This document shows, piece after piece, positions 1-11,800 of a stretch of 64,000 bases of DNA; within the stretch, counting starts at the first letter, position 1; every line of letters begins with the position of its first letter. The notes beneath the pieces were generated by a model. The model saw only the letters and a list, made by a program, of their open reading frames with translations, was not told where the DNA came from and searched no databases. The DNA lies in NCBI GenBank assembly GCA_013398295.1, contig VZSF01000690.1, forward strand, positions 324,392 through 388,391, given 5' to 3'. The DNA is from Chionis minor (taxonomy: Eukaryota; Chordata; Aves; Charadriiformes; Chionididae). The position numbers and the translations under genes are program-made.

Positions 1-896
1 CCCCAGCTTCTCCTTGCACGCACACCACTAACGAGCAGTTACTGCTGCCGTTTAAGCAGCACTGGGACTGCTTTGGTGGGACTTCCCAGCGGTCGCTCTC
101 CCTTTTAACTGGATTGCAGCGTTTAATTCAGCAGAAACCCGGCTTATCTCCACGGAGAGCCACGAGCATGGGAAGCCGTGAGTCAGTGGGGACAGGAGGT
201 GCTCTGGGGCTCGGCTGCTCCCCTGAAGCTACCTCATGTCAGCCCTCCAGGGTCCAAATTCCCCAACGGATCCCCTCTCTTTTACCCCACAATAGCTCCG
301 CACACTCCCACAGGTTTGCTCCCAATTTATGGCAGCACAGGAAACCAAGGGAGACAGTTTCCCTGTCTCCTCTGGATTAGAAACCCTAGTGGAGCTTATG
401 GGGTTTATCTCAAAGCCCAGCACGTACGCTGGACCCAACGCAGATGGGGTTTGTGAGGAATCACCCTGGCTCCCGACGGAGCTCCTTTCCAGCCCGGAGC
501 ACTCAGGATGGCGAGGGCTCTGCTTCGTGGGTCCTCAAGTACCGGCAGCAGCACTGTGACTGCGCGGATGGGAGCACGGGCAGCTCCCATCTGGGAGGCA
601 GGGAAAAGGGAAAAGGCAGGGATGGGAAAGGCAGGGCGCAGGGAAGCTTGTCCTGCTCTATTTTGGGACAGCCGTCCATCGCTGGGCTACCTGAACGCTG
701 CCCTGGCCAGCCCAGCGCCAAAGCTGATTTTACAGCACCAGCGGATTTTACAGGCATTTTCTCTTGTGTCTTCCATACAAACACGAGTTAAATTGTATGG
801 GCAGAGTGCTGGGATTTGGGGCTTTCTCGCTAAAGTGAGAGGATTGTGAATGTTGGTTTTTTCACAACGCAGCCCCGCAACTCTGGGCGCCGTGAA

Positions 897-899
<3 letters not shown>

Positions 900-927
<28 letters not shown>
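900..927. repeat. Poly-A run (28 A)
   Basis: 28 consecutive A after GTGAATAT. I saw no clear target-site duplication or parent element, so a retroposed tail is only a possibility. Confidence 0.97.
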
Positions 928-930
<3 letters not shown>

Positions 931-1369
931 GCAGGTGAAAACAAGGAGTGTCAGGCATTCTGCACCTTGCCCTGCCTGCCCCACAGAAGGGAGCTTTAAT
1001 TTTCAAAGTGAAATGAAATAAATCGCGTTTCTCCCGGGGGCAGTGTCGCTGGGAGACGCCGCCGGCAGAGCCCCAGGACTCCTTCCCAGGCGTTTGCGGG
1101 GAGCTGAAGGTGTTCGGCACTGCCCAGCACCCTGCGAAACCCTGCAAAAACCCGATTCTGCTGAGCAAGTAAATAACTCCCCAGTTTCCCGAGCGGGGCT
1201 CGGCTGCCAGCCCCGTTCCGCGCGATGCATCGCGTGGGGGAAAGCCAGCAGGGAAGCCAGCCCCACTCGAAAAGCAGTCCGAAGTAAAAACAAGCGTACT
1301 TACTCTTTCTTCAGCGAAGGCTTCCTTCTGAAAGAGCCCCTGAGCCTCCCAGGTGCCTGAGGAACACAA

Positions 1370-1750
1370 GTTATGTTCCCCATGCCGGCGGCGACTGGAA
1401 GCACCCAGGAGGAGCGGGGAGGTTTGTGTACGTGCGTGTGTCGCGGAGACGCTCCCCTTCCGCTCGCCGTGACTCGGGTGGGTGTGGGCTGTGCGAGGCT
1501 CTGGGACGAGGTTCCCTTCTCCTGCCCCTGCTCCTGCCCCTTCTCCTGCTCCTGCCCCTCTTCCCCGCCCCGTGGGGGCTGGGAGGGGCGATCCAGGTGA
1601 GCGGCTCCCAGAGGAGCGCAGGCAGGGCAGGCAGGGCAGAGCAGGCAGGGCAGCAGCCTCTGCCCGCCGTGGCATCCCCCAGGGAGGCAGGAGGGCTCCC
1701 CGGAGTCCCGGCCACCCCCCCAGAGAGCCTCTCTCTTTGCCCGATCTTCT
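1370..1750. promoter_or_regulatory. GC-rich block, possible small CpG island
   Basis: The block has many CpGs and includes degenerate CTCCTGCCC-type repeats (about 1518-1563) and GGCAGGCAG-type repeats (about 1619-1656). A plus-strand donor-like GATCCAG|GTGAGCG sits near 1596. No transcript or reading frame can be tied to it. Confidence 0.3.
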
Positions 1751-2119
1751 TATGAAAAGTGTTTCAAGCTTGGGGATTTTTCGATTAACAAACCGATGCC
1801 CTCAAGGTGGGCGAATCCGGTCTTAGACCTCATTTTCCCTGTAATTAAAAAACCCAGAATTAACAACCCAGCGGTGCTTAGACGCGGTGAGCAGCCGCAG
1901 CATGCTAACATTTCTTGCCAGCAAACAGGACGAAGCTGGAGCCCCTAATAAATGCATCTGGAGAATTTGGTTGGGTTTGGTTTTTTTTTTCCCCAACAGG
2001 AAATCGATCACTGTTCAATTCCGCCCGAAGAAAAAAGATAATTATCGGTGATTATTGTTTAAGCATTCTCCCAGGTGCTCAAAAGGCTGAGCTCAGACCA
2101 GTTGTGTTAGTTAAAAAGA

Positions 2120-2970
2120 AACAGCCTGGATTATAGGTGAAGTGGAACAGACAGTACGAAAATATAACAAACAAACAGGGGAAAGCTAGTACATATCAAA
2201 ATCTAGGAATTATGGAAAATTGAAAGAGGAAGCAAAATCTAAAAGGAGATGTGTATGACCGGCGAAACTAAAGGCATATTTATAGAAGAAATTCTTTAAA
2301 AGGAAGCAAACCAAAGATTCCTGACCATGGTATGAGTCCCTTACTGTGTGGAAACAGAAATAATAATAGTGAATAGTTAATGATAATACAAATGGTAGGC
2401 ACAGAATAAATATTACTGTTCTGTGGATTGAAAAAAAAAAACCAGGCAGTATAGCCCTAGGAAATGACAAACCCCTTTTCATTCCATGGTACTGCAGGTG
2501 GCTGTTAAAAAGCAAACACAAAACTTTGATGCTTGGGATCGGGAGGTCCAGAGAATTCATATCCAAGAGTTTTACAAGACCTGAACAACAAAGATCTTGC
2601 ATCGCTGCTGTTCATTTGAAGTAAGTCTTGCAGGACCATGGAATTTGCAAAGAAATTGCATAAATTAATGGGGATATCAATATTTCAATGGGTAAAGAAG
2701 ACCATCCCGGTAATTATGGGTTTGTCAGTTGACAATGATTCCCAGGAAAATAATGTAACAGCTGTTAGGGAGTTTGATTAACTTTAAGAATTAAAGGAGA
2801 ATATGATTAATACAAATCAACTGAGGGTTATGGAAACTAGATCTTGTCAAGCTAATTTAATCACTATTACACTTGAAAAAAAACCCAAAACAACGGATTT
2901 AGTTAATATAAATAACAGTCCCGATCTGTGAAATGACTATAAAGCGCACGATGTGACACATCTACCCAAC
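2120..2970 (+). repeat. AT-rich degenerate CR1/L3-like LINE remnant
   Basis: An AT-rich island in GC-rich surroundings. The 2700-2860 part resembles the reverse-transcriptase region of old CR1/L3 LINEs at DNA level: a block like CCGGTAATTATGGGTTTGTC, then CCCAGGAAAATAATG, then GATCTTGTCAAGCTAATTTA. No usable reading frame is left. The assignment is from pattern memory and not from alignment. Confidence 0.45.
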
Positions 2971-4070
2971 TTTCTAGTAAGACTCTGAAACACTCCAGAG
3001 ACCTTACGATCCCCCGGTCTATTATCGACTGACCAGCCGGGGAGAGTCAACAGCAACTGTGACCTGGGAGCGACTGTTCTCTGGGAAGAGCGTTCCTGCC
3101 GCCTGCTCCAGGGAGCCGGTTTTGGTCTCCAGACTGGAGTGACAGTCCAGCAGCTCCATCTTGCTACGGCAGCAGAGAGGCTACGGGGATGCAGAGGCTG
3201 GAAGCGCCTGCGCAGGGAACGGACCGGGGACAAGCAGCTGGTGAGGCGGTAACAAGAAGAGACGCGGACAAGGTGAGGCTGGGCAGGTTGAACCTGGGAA
3301 CAAGGCGTGCACTTTTAACAGGAAAAGTTATTTCTTACCGGAACAACTCCCAGAGGACTGTGATGGCTCCTTCAACAAGGGCTTTTAAAACCGGGAGAGG
3401 ATGTTTTTCCTAGAAAATCTTTGTTTGAACCAAACTGGGATTCGCTATGTGTGGTCTTACACTGGATGTGTTAGTCTCTCTGTTTGCGTCTGCCTTGCCT
3501 TGGAGCTGGAGTCACCCTGCAGCAACAAAATCAACGTAGCCCCAAAAAAGTAATGGTACAGTCAGGCAACACTTGCACTGAGAGGGTTGCTGATAACGAA
3601 CATGCCATAAAATTTCTCAAAAGCCTCTGCAGCTGTAACCTTTAAAAACAGCCTCTTTATCCCCCTCCCCTTTCTGTCCTGTATAATCCATTAACCCTTC
3701 ACGGCCGAGCAAAGCAACAGGACACCCCTCCAGAGGGGCCCTATCAGGAACTCCGTGGTTTTCATGGCAGGGTGCTTCTGCGAGCTCTGCTCTCTCTGCA
3801 CAGCTGCAAAACAACTTCCCAACAGCGCAGCCACTTCCCAGCGCCTCCTGGCAGAGACCAAAAATTACAGCGAACAGCAACAACTGCGTTTTATTCAGGA
3901 AAAGGAGGATTCCTCTTAAGATCCGTGGCTAACGCGGTCAGCGCTGTGACCAGAAATGTGCCATTCCTCCCACGAGTTTGTTCTAAATAAAACCTTAACA
4001 GCTCGAAATAGTGATATAACTGCCTCTCTGCTGCTCTTATTGCAGGTCCTGCAGCTACGCATCATCTTGG

Positions 4071-4138
4071 TCCCTGGGACACCAGTGACACCACCCCGGC
4101 TGGCTCCCTGGGACACCAGTGACACCATCCCGGCTGGA
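4071..4138. repeat. 34-bp tandem duplication
   Basis: Two adjacent near-identical units, each starting like CCCTGGGACACCAGTGACAC and ending CCCGGCTGG. Confidence 0.9.
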
Positions 4139-5304
4139 AGGGCTGGGTGCGAGCGGTGGCTGAGGACAAGTCCCCCTCTCCGGGTGCTGGGCATCAGGCT
4201 GGCCGGACAAACTGCTCTCCGGACCCCCATTGCGCTGCTTCCACGAGGGCTTGAACTGGATAGGGAAGCAGTTAGGCTCTGGAATTTGGAAAGACTTTTA
4301 CAGCGTGGTTGTTATTTATAGAAGCCCGAAACAGAAGCAAGAGCCTAGAGAGCAGCAGGAAAGAGGACACGGCGGAGCCGTCGCCAAGCCTGGTGTGGCC
4401 ACTGCGCAGCGTCGCGGCTCGGCTGCAGGGCTTGCAGACACGCACGTGGGAAAGTTCCCTCTCAGGCCCCATGGGATGTTGCCATGTGGCTTCTCATCGC
4501 TCTTCTCTGCCACCACCGTGAAATGGGTTTAGTATTCCCCCCCCCCAGGCAGCAGGGACTGGCAGCAGCGCGTGAAGGCGGATCTGAAGGGGGCCAACCA
4601 GCTACGCCTGCCCCCCGGCTCCTCCTGCCCCCGGGCAAGGGGCATGTGGCAGCTGGAGGTAGAGGAGGATGTTCCTCATCTGGTTTTCATTTCCACTGCA
4701 GGAGAAAGCTGTCAACAGCTCTGGGGACGGGGAGTCCTAGCGAGACCAAACTAGGAATTTAACAGCAGGGAGAGGTGTAAATCAGCCTCTAAAGCCCCTG
4801 TGCCTTAGGCTGGGCTTTTCCCAGCATCTCCACCACCACCATCAGCATCTTTGCCCTGCTCTTTCCCTGGGGCAGGGTGAAGGTGCATAGAGCCACAGAC
4901 AGCCCCAGCCCAGCTTGGGTGCTCCTGGGAATACGGAGCACCTTGTCTCCAGGACAGGAACGTCCCCAGCACCCAGCCGGGACCCGGGCTAAGAGTTGTT
5001 TTAGTCCACCCGTGGTGCAGCCGTTCCTTCAGAGCTGGCTTTGGCCACAAATGTTCACAACAGCAGGGCCAGCCCAAAGTGGCCTCTCAAGGAATGCCTG
5101 TCCCTTCTCTGCGCAAATGCCTGGAAGCCTGGAGCGACTGCACCCAGGCAGGTGGGATCTCACCAGAGGCTGCTCAGGCATGGACGCGCACCCGCTGCCT
5201 GCGGCTCCTTCCCCTCCTCTGCACAGGGAGACAGTGAGAGCAGCTCCCTGCCTCCACGGGAGCAGGGCCAGGGAAGTGGAAAGGAAGGATGCAAGAGGCA
5301 GGAT

Positions 5305-8300
5305 CCCGTATTCAAGAAAACGTCTTTATTGTACATGTTGGCTTCTATTGCTTGTATCCCCTCCCCAATCCCATGTAGTGCAAAAAATTCAGAGAAAGAG
5401 AGTTCCACATAAATAAGTCAGATAACTTACAGAGAAATCAAAGTGGCGACGGTTTGACATGGAGTAGACCGGGTCTGCCTAGCAGTAAGGTCACGGGAAC
5501 CTCTTCCCCCGCGTCGGGACAAGGGCTCCCGCCTCGCCTTGGTGTCTCACCGCAGGCTGACGCCGGGGTCCCTGGGTGAAACACATCAACACACGCAGGC
5601 CGGAGCCACCCGCGCAGGCACGCTCCTCCGGCGGGAAAAGCTCACATGGGAAATCGCACAAGTAACATTTTGGGTGAGACACCACTAACTAAAACTGGCA
5701 GAGAAGCCACACACACAGTTGACAGTTCTCCTCCCCTCAGACAGGGTACTACGCACAGACAGACAGACACAGACACACGTCCCCTCTGAGGCCTCCTGCT
5801 CAGCAAGGGATGTGCAGCACCAGAAGCAATTCTGCCCTGGGATCTCCCAGGGCGGATGCTGACACCTCGTGTCCACACAGTGTGGGTCGGGGTGCTCCGG
5901 ACCCCCGCAAGCTGCTGGGGAACTATTTTGCCCTTTCCTTCCTTCTTTCTCTTTTACAGGAAAGCAGTGAGCACCTGCATAGTTAGGACATCAGAGACAC
6001 GAAAGGCTCCCTCCTCCCCAGGTTTCTGCAGAACAGGCTCAGTGGTGATATTGCTCAGGACCCAACTGGTGGGCGACAGGAGTCACACTGCCCGTTTCCC
6101 TGATCCTCAAGAGGCAGGACAGCATTGCACACCATTTGTAGTGTAAATTGCTAAAGATTACAACCGGGGCCAAGGGCACATGGCACAAAAATTCCCCTCA
6201 GCCTGCTACACTGCTTGCTTCCCCTCTGGTTTTGCCTGCCTGCCGCCCCCCCCACCGCAAGGCAGCAGCCCCCCGTCACGCTACAGCAGCCACAGCTGGA
6301 CCAGATGCTGAGCCACTGCTATAACAACTCATTCCGTGTTTGAAACCAGCCCTGTTTCTCCCTCAGCACCAGCACCTTCCACTTCTGACACGGCCGTGGG
6401 GCTTTTAGGCTGGTCCTCCTTTAAAAAGGACCCTAAAGCCAGGAGCACCCTGAATGCGCTGGTCGATAGGAGTCCGGCAGAAGACTAAAAGCCTGATGTT
6501 GCTTATGGGAACGGGAAGAAAAGGACTGAGACCTCGTCCGTGTGCAGGCACACGCACACAACAGAGCAGACTCCACCGATTTCACCGTCACTTCAAACGA
6601 AGCAGATTGATGTGACCTACTTAGGGCAGCCCTACCGCCACGTCGACCTGCACCCGCAGAGCCTGGGCATCTGAAGGGTCCTCTGCAACACAGAGGAATG
6701 GGAGAGCTGCCGAGCTGTGGCAAGCTTGGCAAGTGAGAGGGGAATGAAAAGCAGATTTAGAGTCTGTTCTAAAAGCCAAAAGGGCCTCCTCAGCCTGAGA
6801 AGCCCAGACTGTCCTCGGGAAGAGGCTGGGGGGAGAAGCAGCCCGGATTTTCAGAAGCTGCTGGTACTTTCAGGTGTCCGACGTTAGGCACTGTGAGTGG
6901 GCTTGTAAAACAGGCAGGCACCTTCCAGGAGAAACCAGATTGCCGCAAAAATTGTCATGAGTTGGGGAGTCCCTATCTCGTCTCAAACTCTCCTTTCACC
7001 CCAAAGAAAACAGAAAAGAAGAAATCTCTAGCCCCTTGAAAATTTTGGCCCACGAACACCACCGCAAGTGAAATCTGAACTCTGTAAATGAGAAATGAGA
7101 CGGAGCAGGGGAAAAAAGGATAAAGGAATTAGCTCAAAACAAACAGTTAGACCGTATTTCCAATGCTACATTTGAACACTATTGAGGTACCAGTGGTTGA
7201 GTAGTTCCTCTCTAACGTGGAGAACACCTGATAATACGTCTCGGTTCATGGCTCATACACACACCCTACAGCACGCCCATTGAAAACACCATGGCACAGG
7301 TGGGTCTAGGACAGGCCTGTGACTTATAGTACTAATTCATTCAACCTTTAGCTAATTAAAGTGGTTGCTTAATTGCCAGGGAGTCGCTAATTGCAAATGG
7401 TCCCTTCCATGCTGTTTTCACTGAACATACGGTAGCTCACACGGGCACACACACCCACGCATCTTTAGAGAACGTCTTCCAGGACACAGTCACCATCCCA
7501 TCAACAAATAAGAAAAGTCATTGCATCCCTTCTGCTGCCTTAAAAGCAGACAGGATGGGGAATACCAGGATAGTGTAAAAAATAAAGGGATATGAAGTCA
7601 TTAAAAATTAAAATATTAGCATCCAAATAAAAAAAGGCAAAAAAATAACACCAAAAAAAGTAACGCCAGGCAATCCTCCTCACTTAGAAGGCTGGACTGT
7701 TCTTGTTTCAGAACCGATACCTTTCCATAAACCCAGAATCTGCTTTGCAGAGAGGGGAACAGCAAACAGGCCGATCCGTCCCCAGCCAAACCGTGAACCA
7801 GGACCATGTGCAGAGAGCAGGCAGCCGCGCGGCCACTTGGACCTGCGATGGCATGGATGCAACCAAGGTCACTCAACCCATCTGCCTGGCTGGGGACTCC
7901 CCAGAGCAGCTGGGATCTCAGTGAATGACGTGGGGTCGGCTGAGCACGGAAACACTGGAGGGTTCAGGATGCTGCATCCAGTTTTGTCTCCAAACCTCAC
8001 CTCCTCCAGGCCCTGTCCCTTAGCTGGGCTTCTTTTGTTTGTGTATTTTAAGGCATCAATTAGACACCATTGAGAACCATACAGTGGCCTCAGAGTCTTT
8101 AACAGTGCACAATAGGCTCGGTAAAGAGTTTGGCTACAGTGACATTCAGAGGAGTGGTGACACATTCAGCCGTGTCCTTGGGAGGAGTGCTGTCCACCTC
8201 TGCCACCCCACAGGACTTCTGGAAGCCTCCAAGGCTGGCTGCGCTCATATGCGTGGCACCGGCTGGATCACGGGAATCCAAGAAGCAGCAATGGTTTAAA

Positions 8301-8634
8301 GTTCCCCCTCCCCAAAGAAAATATACGCCCTTTGGGGGAGCGGTGAGATGGGTCTGAACGGAGCAGAGAGCACCCCCTCTCCTCACCCTCTGGAAGGAAG
8401 GTGCTCGTCCAGGAAGCACATTTCTAACTGCTGTGGTCGTGCTGATCCGATGTGTGCACCAAGAGTGGGGATGGCTCTGGGGGTTCGCAGGAGTGCTGGG
8501 GCTGGAGGCAGCAGCTCCTACAGCGACCTTTGCGCTCCTACAGCGACCGGCTGCCCCGTGGGGCCGGCCACGCTGGCCTCGCACTTCGCCAGGCGCCCCT
8601 GTCCCCTTGAGGTAAGTTTGGTCCTGATTCTTTG
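5305..8634 (-). other. KLHL17: Probable KLHL17 3'UTR (about 3.3 kb)
   Basis: No convincing coding exon is seen between the KLHL17 stop and the first good minus-strand poly(A) signal, AATAAA at 5330-5325, so the stretch is read as 3'UTR. The sequence is GC-rich except for an AT-rich pocket at about 7050-7665 that gives U-rich RNA. Its length and lack of introns are inferred. An ACAG-type tetranucleotide stretch lies at about 5755-5777. Confidence 0.55.
5325..5330 (-). promoter_or_regulatory. KLHL17: Candidate KLHL17 poly(A) signal AATAAA
   Basis: The plus strand reads TTTATT, so the minus strand reads AATAAA. I saw no AATAAA or ATTAAA on the minus strand between the stop codon and this point. 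T-rich sequence follows downstream, as expected of a cleavage site near 5305. Confidence 0.6.
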
Positions 8635-8863
8635 TCAAAGGCTCGTCGAAGACACCGACAGGGTGGGCGAGGAGGGGGGTGGGAAGTTGAGGAGTTCCAG
8701 CACGGCCACCCCCACGCTGCTCCGGCGTGTGAACATGCACGAGGCTGCTACCCACTTGTTGGTACGGGGGTTGTACTTCTCGATGGAGTTTAGGCTGGAG
8801 CTCCCGTCGTTGCCACCCACTGCGTACAGCCACCCATCCATGGCCACCAGGTCGTGGGTGCTC
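8635..8863 (-). CDS. KLHL17: KLHL17 exon 12: Kelch repeat 6, C-terminal tail and stop
   Basis: The acceptor is TCATTGCAG. It encodes [28 protein letters not shown] and [14 protein letters not shown], then a proline- and serine-rich tail ending STSL and TGA (8637-8635). The tail fits a class I PDZ ligand ([ST]-x-hydrophobic). Confidence 0.97.
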
Positions 8864-11800
8864 CTGCAATGACCAGGCAGAGACCACAGGGGTGTGAGGC
8901 TCGAACACGGCGTTGGTGGGGCGCAGGGGAGCTCAGCACCTCAGATGAACTGCCAGAGCTCTGCCACCCCACAAAAGGGAGCGCTCAGCCCCACAAGTGC
9001 CCAGTGAAAATGAACTACTGGGGCTCAAACAGTCAGTGACAGAGCGTAGTATAGAGCCTCAGATCTTCCCCTTCGCTCCGGCACCCTCCTCCCGCTGGAG
9101 AAGTGCCACCTCTAGGAAACAGACCCTAGGAGCCTAAAATCATTGGACTTCCAAGCCGTAAATCTTCCCGCAGCCCAGAACCAGCTATGTGGTCTCAGCC
9201 AGCTGTGCCACCTGGTTCTTTACGGCCACACAGACCGCCGAGAATGAATCCCTCTGCAGAAAACGCCTGCTGCAGAACGTCCCCGCTCTGCCCCCCGGCA
9301 CGCAGGCGCCGGTCCCTCACCGCACTCCCTCGCCGTGCAGCGGGGAGCACGGCTGCCCCTGTGCGAGCAGCTCAGAGGGAGCCAAGCGCAGCGTCAGCCA
9401 GGCCCTGGGGCACGGTCTGCGTTTTACAGTGCAGTGCCAAGCGAGGCAAGGCTCTCCGCGAGATGGGATCCCCATTCCTGACTGCGGGAGCCGAGGCTCC
9501 CCGGCAGCTCGGGAGCGTGGCAGGGGCAGAGCTCCTTACCTACGGATGTTCATGGGCGCCACGCTCTCCCATGTGTTGGTTTTGGGGTTGTAGCGCTCAA
9601 CGGAGTTAAGGCAGCTGGTCCCATCATTGCCACCAGCCACATAGAGCATCCCCTCCAGCACGGCCACTCCTGCGCTGCTCCGGCGGCTTAGCATATTGGC
9701 AATGGGCGTCCAGGTGTTGATCTGGGAAGAGACAGACGTACAAGTCATTCTCCACCTACCCCTGCCAACTGGGATATTAGTCCTGCTCTAACCATACACC
9801 TCCCAACGTAACGGTCCTCCCCCAAAAAAGAGTTTTGGGGGGATCCCTGTTCTTTCCCTTCAACTCGCCCACAGGAAGAGCTTGCAGGCCCCCGAGGAGA
9901 CCTCTGCCGACTGGCTCTGGAAAGCACAGCCGCAGCTGGCATCCATCCGTCCTGCCATCCCTGGGGCCTGAGCAGAGACATCGCTGTGCCAGGCCACCAG
10001 TCACGTCACAGCTGAATCCCAGCCCAGCCAGGGGGGTTGAGCTGTATCTATTTCAAATCCGTACAAGTCACGACTGTGGCTTTACAGCTCATGAAAAACC
10101 TCCAGGACTTTCTCTTTGATCTTTTTCACAGTGATCTAGCCTGTGATCTAACAGAGCTGTGAAACCCCAGGCCCAACACGCCCGCAGACTGCCACAATCC
10201 CCGCGAACCGCTCTGCATGTGTGTGCAGCGAGGACCTCAGCTAGAAGCTGGGAACAGCTCAGGGCATGAAGAAGAACTGTTCTTCCTAGAGAACTTGAGC
10301 TGGCCTACAGGCAACGGGGATAGAGAGTGTTGTGCTGGTTGAAAATCCCAAAGAGATTCCTCGAAGCCCGTATGGATGAGCTTTGGCTCATTTTGCAGCC
10401 CAGATACTCTGCCCCTGCAGAAGAGCTGGGGAGAGGGATGATGGCCACTCCATCTCATAGTCACACATGGTGGCTTAGGTCTCCAAGGAGGCAGGCAGGT
10501 CTGTGCTGCGCAGGCTCGCATGGCTCACCTTCCGCTCCGCTGCTGCTGCCGTACCTGGCTAGGAAGCGCTCACCTCTTAAGCGACGGCAGCGCTTTGCGA
10601 GAGACTCTGCTCTCTGCCAAGTTCTCTGGTGGCCCTCAGCTTTCTGCAGGACCCTTGCAGGCACCCACGAGGAGAGGAGAAGCAAAAGGGTTACCAGGCA
10701 TGCTCTCTCTTGTATTTACCTGGGGCTCATACTTTTCTACTGTGGCTAAGTGGGATGAGCTGTCATATCCCCCAACGGCATAGAGGTTGCCTTCTGCAAA
10801 GACAGTCACACGCGCGCACAGGAGTTAGCTGAGGAGCGCGGCCCCGGTCCCAGCAGAGCCTCCTGCAGCTCCTGCACCAGCTGCCCGTAGCGGTGTCCAC
10901 TGAGCCGCAGCGCCTCCCGCTCCCCAGGCAGCCCCGCTCCTCTCGGCCGGGCTCCCCCAGCTCCCCCTCCCCGTGCAGCGCGGCGGGAGCCTTGTGAAAT
11001 ATTCATCAGGCAATTTCTCTGCCACACCGCAAGCTTCCCAAAGAGCTCGCTCGCCTGCCGCTTCTTGACCTCCTCATTACGGGAGCTGCAAGCGCTCCCC
11101 GCCAGAGCAATGGCTTATTTTTAGCGGTGGAGGCTGGAGCAGGGGAAGGCTAATAAAGGCTGTGGCAGGCAGAGTATGAGGTGGTGATGGAGGGGAGGGA
11201 ACCTCTGAATCAGCACCGTGAGCTGAAACAAGAGAACAGGGCAGGGGAGAGGCACCACTGGGGACACACACAGCATTTCCTGGGGTGGTGGGTGCTACCC
11301 TGGCATCCCCAGGGAGGTCCAGCCCTGCCAGGGTGGAGAGTGGTACTTGCATTAAGCCCATAGCTGCACTAAACAATGAAGTGGCCAGTTCTCACCCTGC
11401 GTCCTCCTTAAGGACAGAACTCTTTCAACGGAGTCAGGAGACATCACAGCATTGCACCTAATGTTGTGACGTCCCTGGCAGAGACAGTTCTGACCCTGCA
11501 CTACTGCTTGGATCATCAGTAAAAGGACTGTCCTGCTTTCATAATGAAGGAGTAATAAGGTTGTCTCTTCCTTTCTAGGGACAGGTGATGATCCAAAGCC
11601 AGCCCTCTTGCTCCGAAGTAGAAGGAGCACAAAGGAGCTGAGGAATGAGTTGTGGGTCCCTTCAGGAGTGGCCTCCAGAATGTGATGAAACCCAATTACT
11701 ACAGAGACCCAGGAAGAGGGCAGAGGCAGGGAGCATGTCAGGACACGGCAGAGGAATGGCTGGGCTACCTGGACTCACAGCTAGGGAATCTAGGAAGACG

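Larger units (their letters stand above)
1..5304. other. Intergenic DNA downstream of KLHL17
   Basis: No gene could be supported. In mammals PLEKHN1 follows KLHL17 on the same strand, so its 5' end would be expected further left, but I recognised no PLEKHN1 exon. The stretch holds a poly-A run, a GC-rich block, an AT-rich LINE-like stretch and small tandem repeats, listed separately. Confidence 0.6.

Noticed and set aside
830..1675. 281-codon minus-strand open frame
   Set aside because: It includes a run of Phe from the poly-A tract and low-complexity Gly/Ala/Arg. No domain and no splice structure.
1..5304. PLEKHN1 5' exons, expected next to KLHL17 from mammalian gene order
   Set aside because: No reading frame here resembles the PLEKHN1 N-terminus. 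The gene probably lies further left.
8600..8612. Perfect plus-strand donor TTGAG|GTAAGT opposite the KLHL17 3'UTR
   Set aside because: No plus-strand exon or acceptor partner could be recognised, and single donor matches are common by chance.
8099..8908. 269-codon minus-strand frame overlapping KLHL17 exon 12
   Set aside because: It is in a different frame from the Kelch exon and lies in the 3'UTR; it is a shadow frame.
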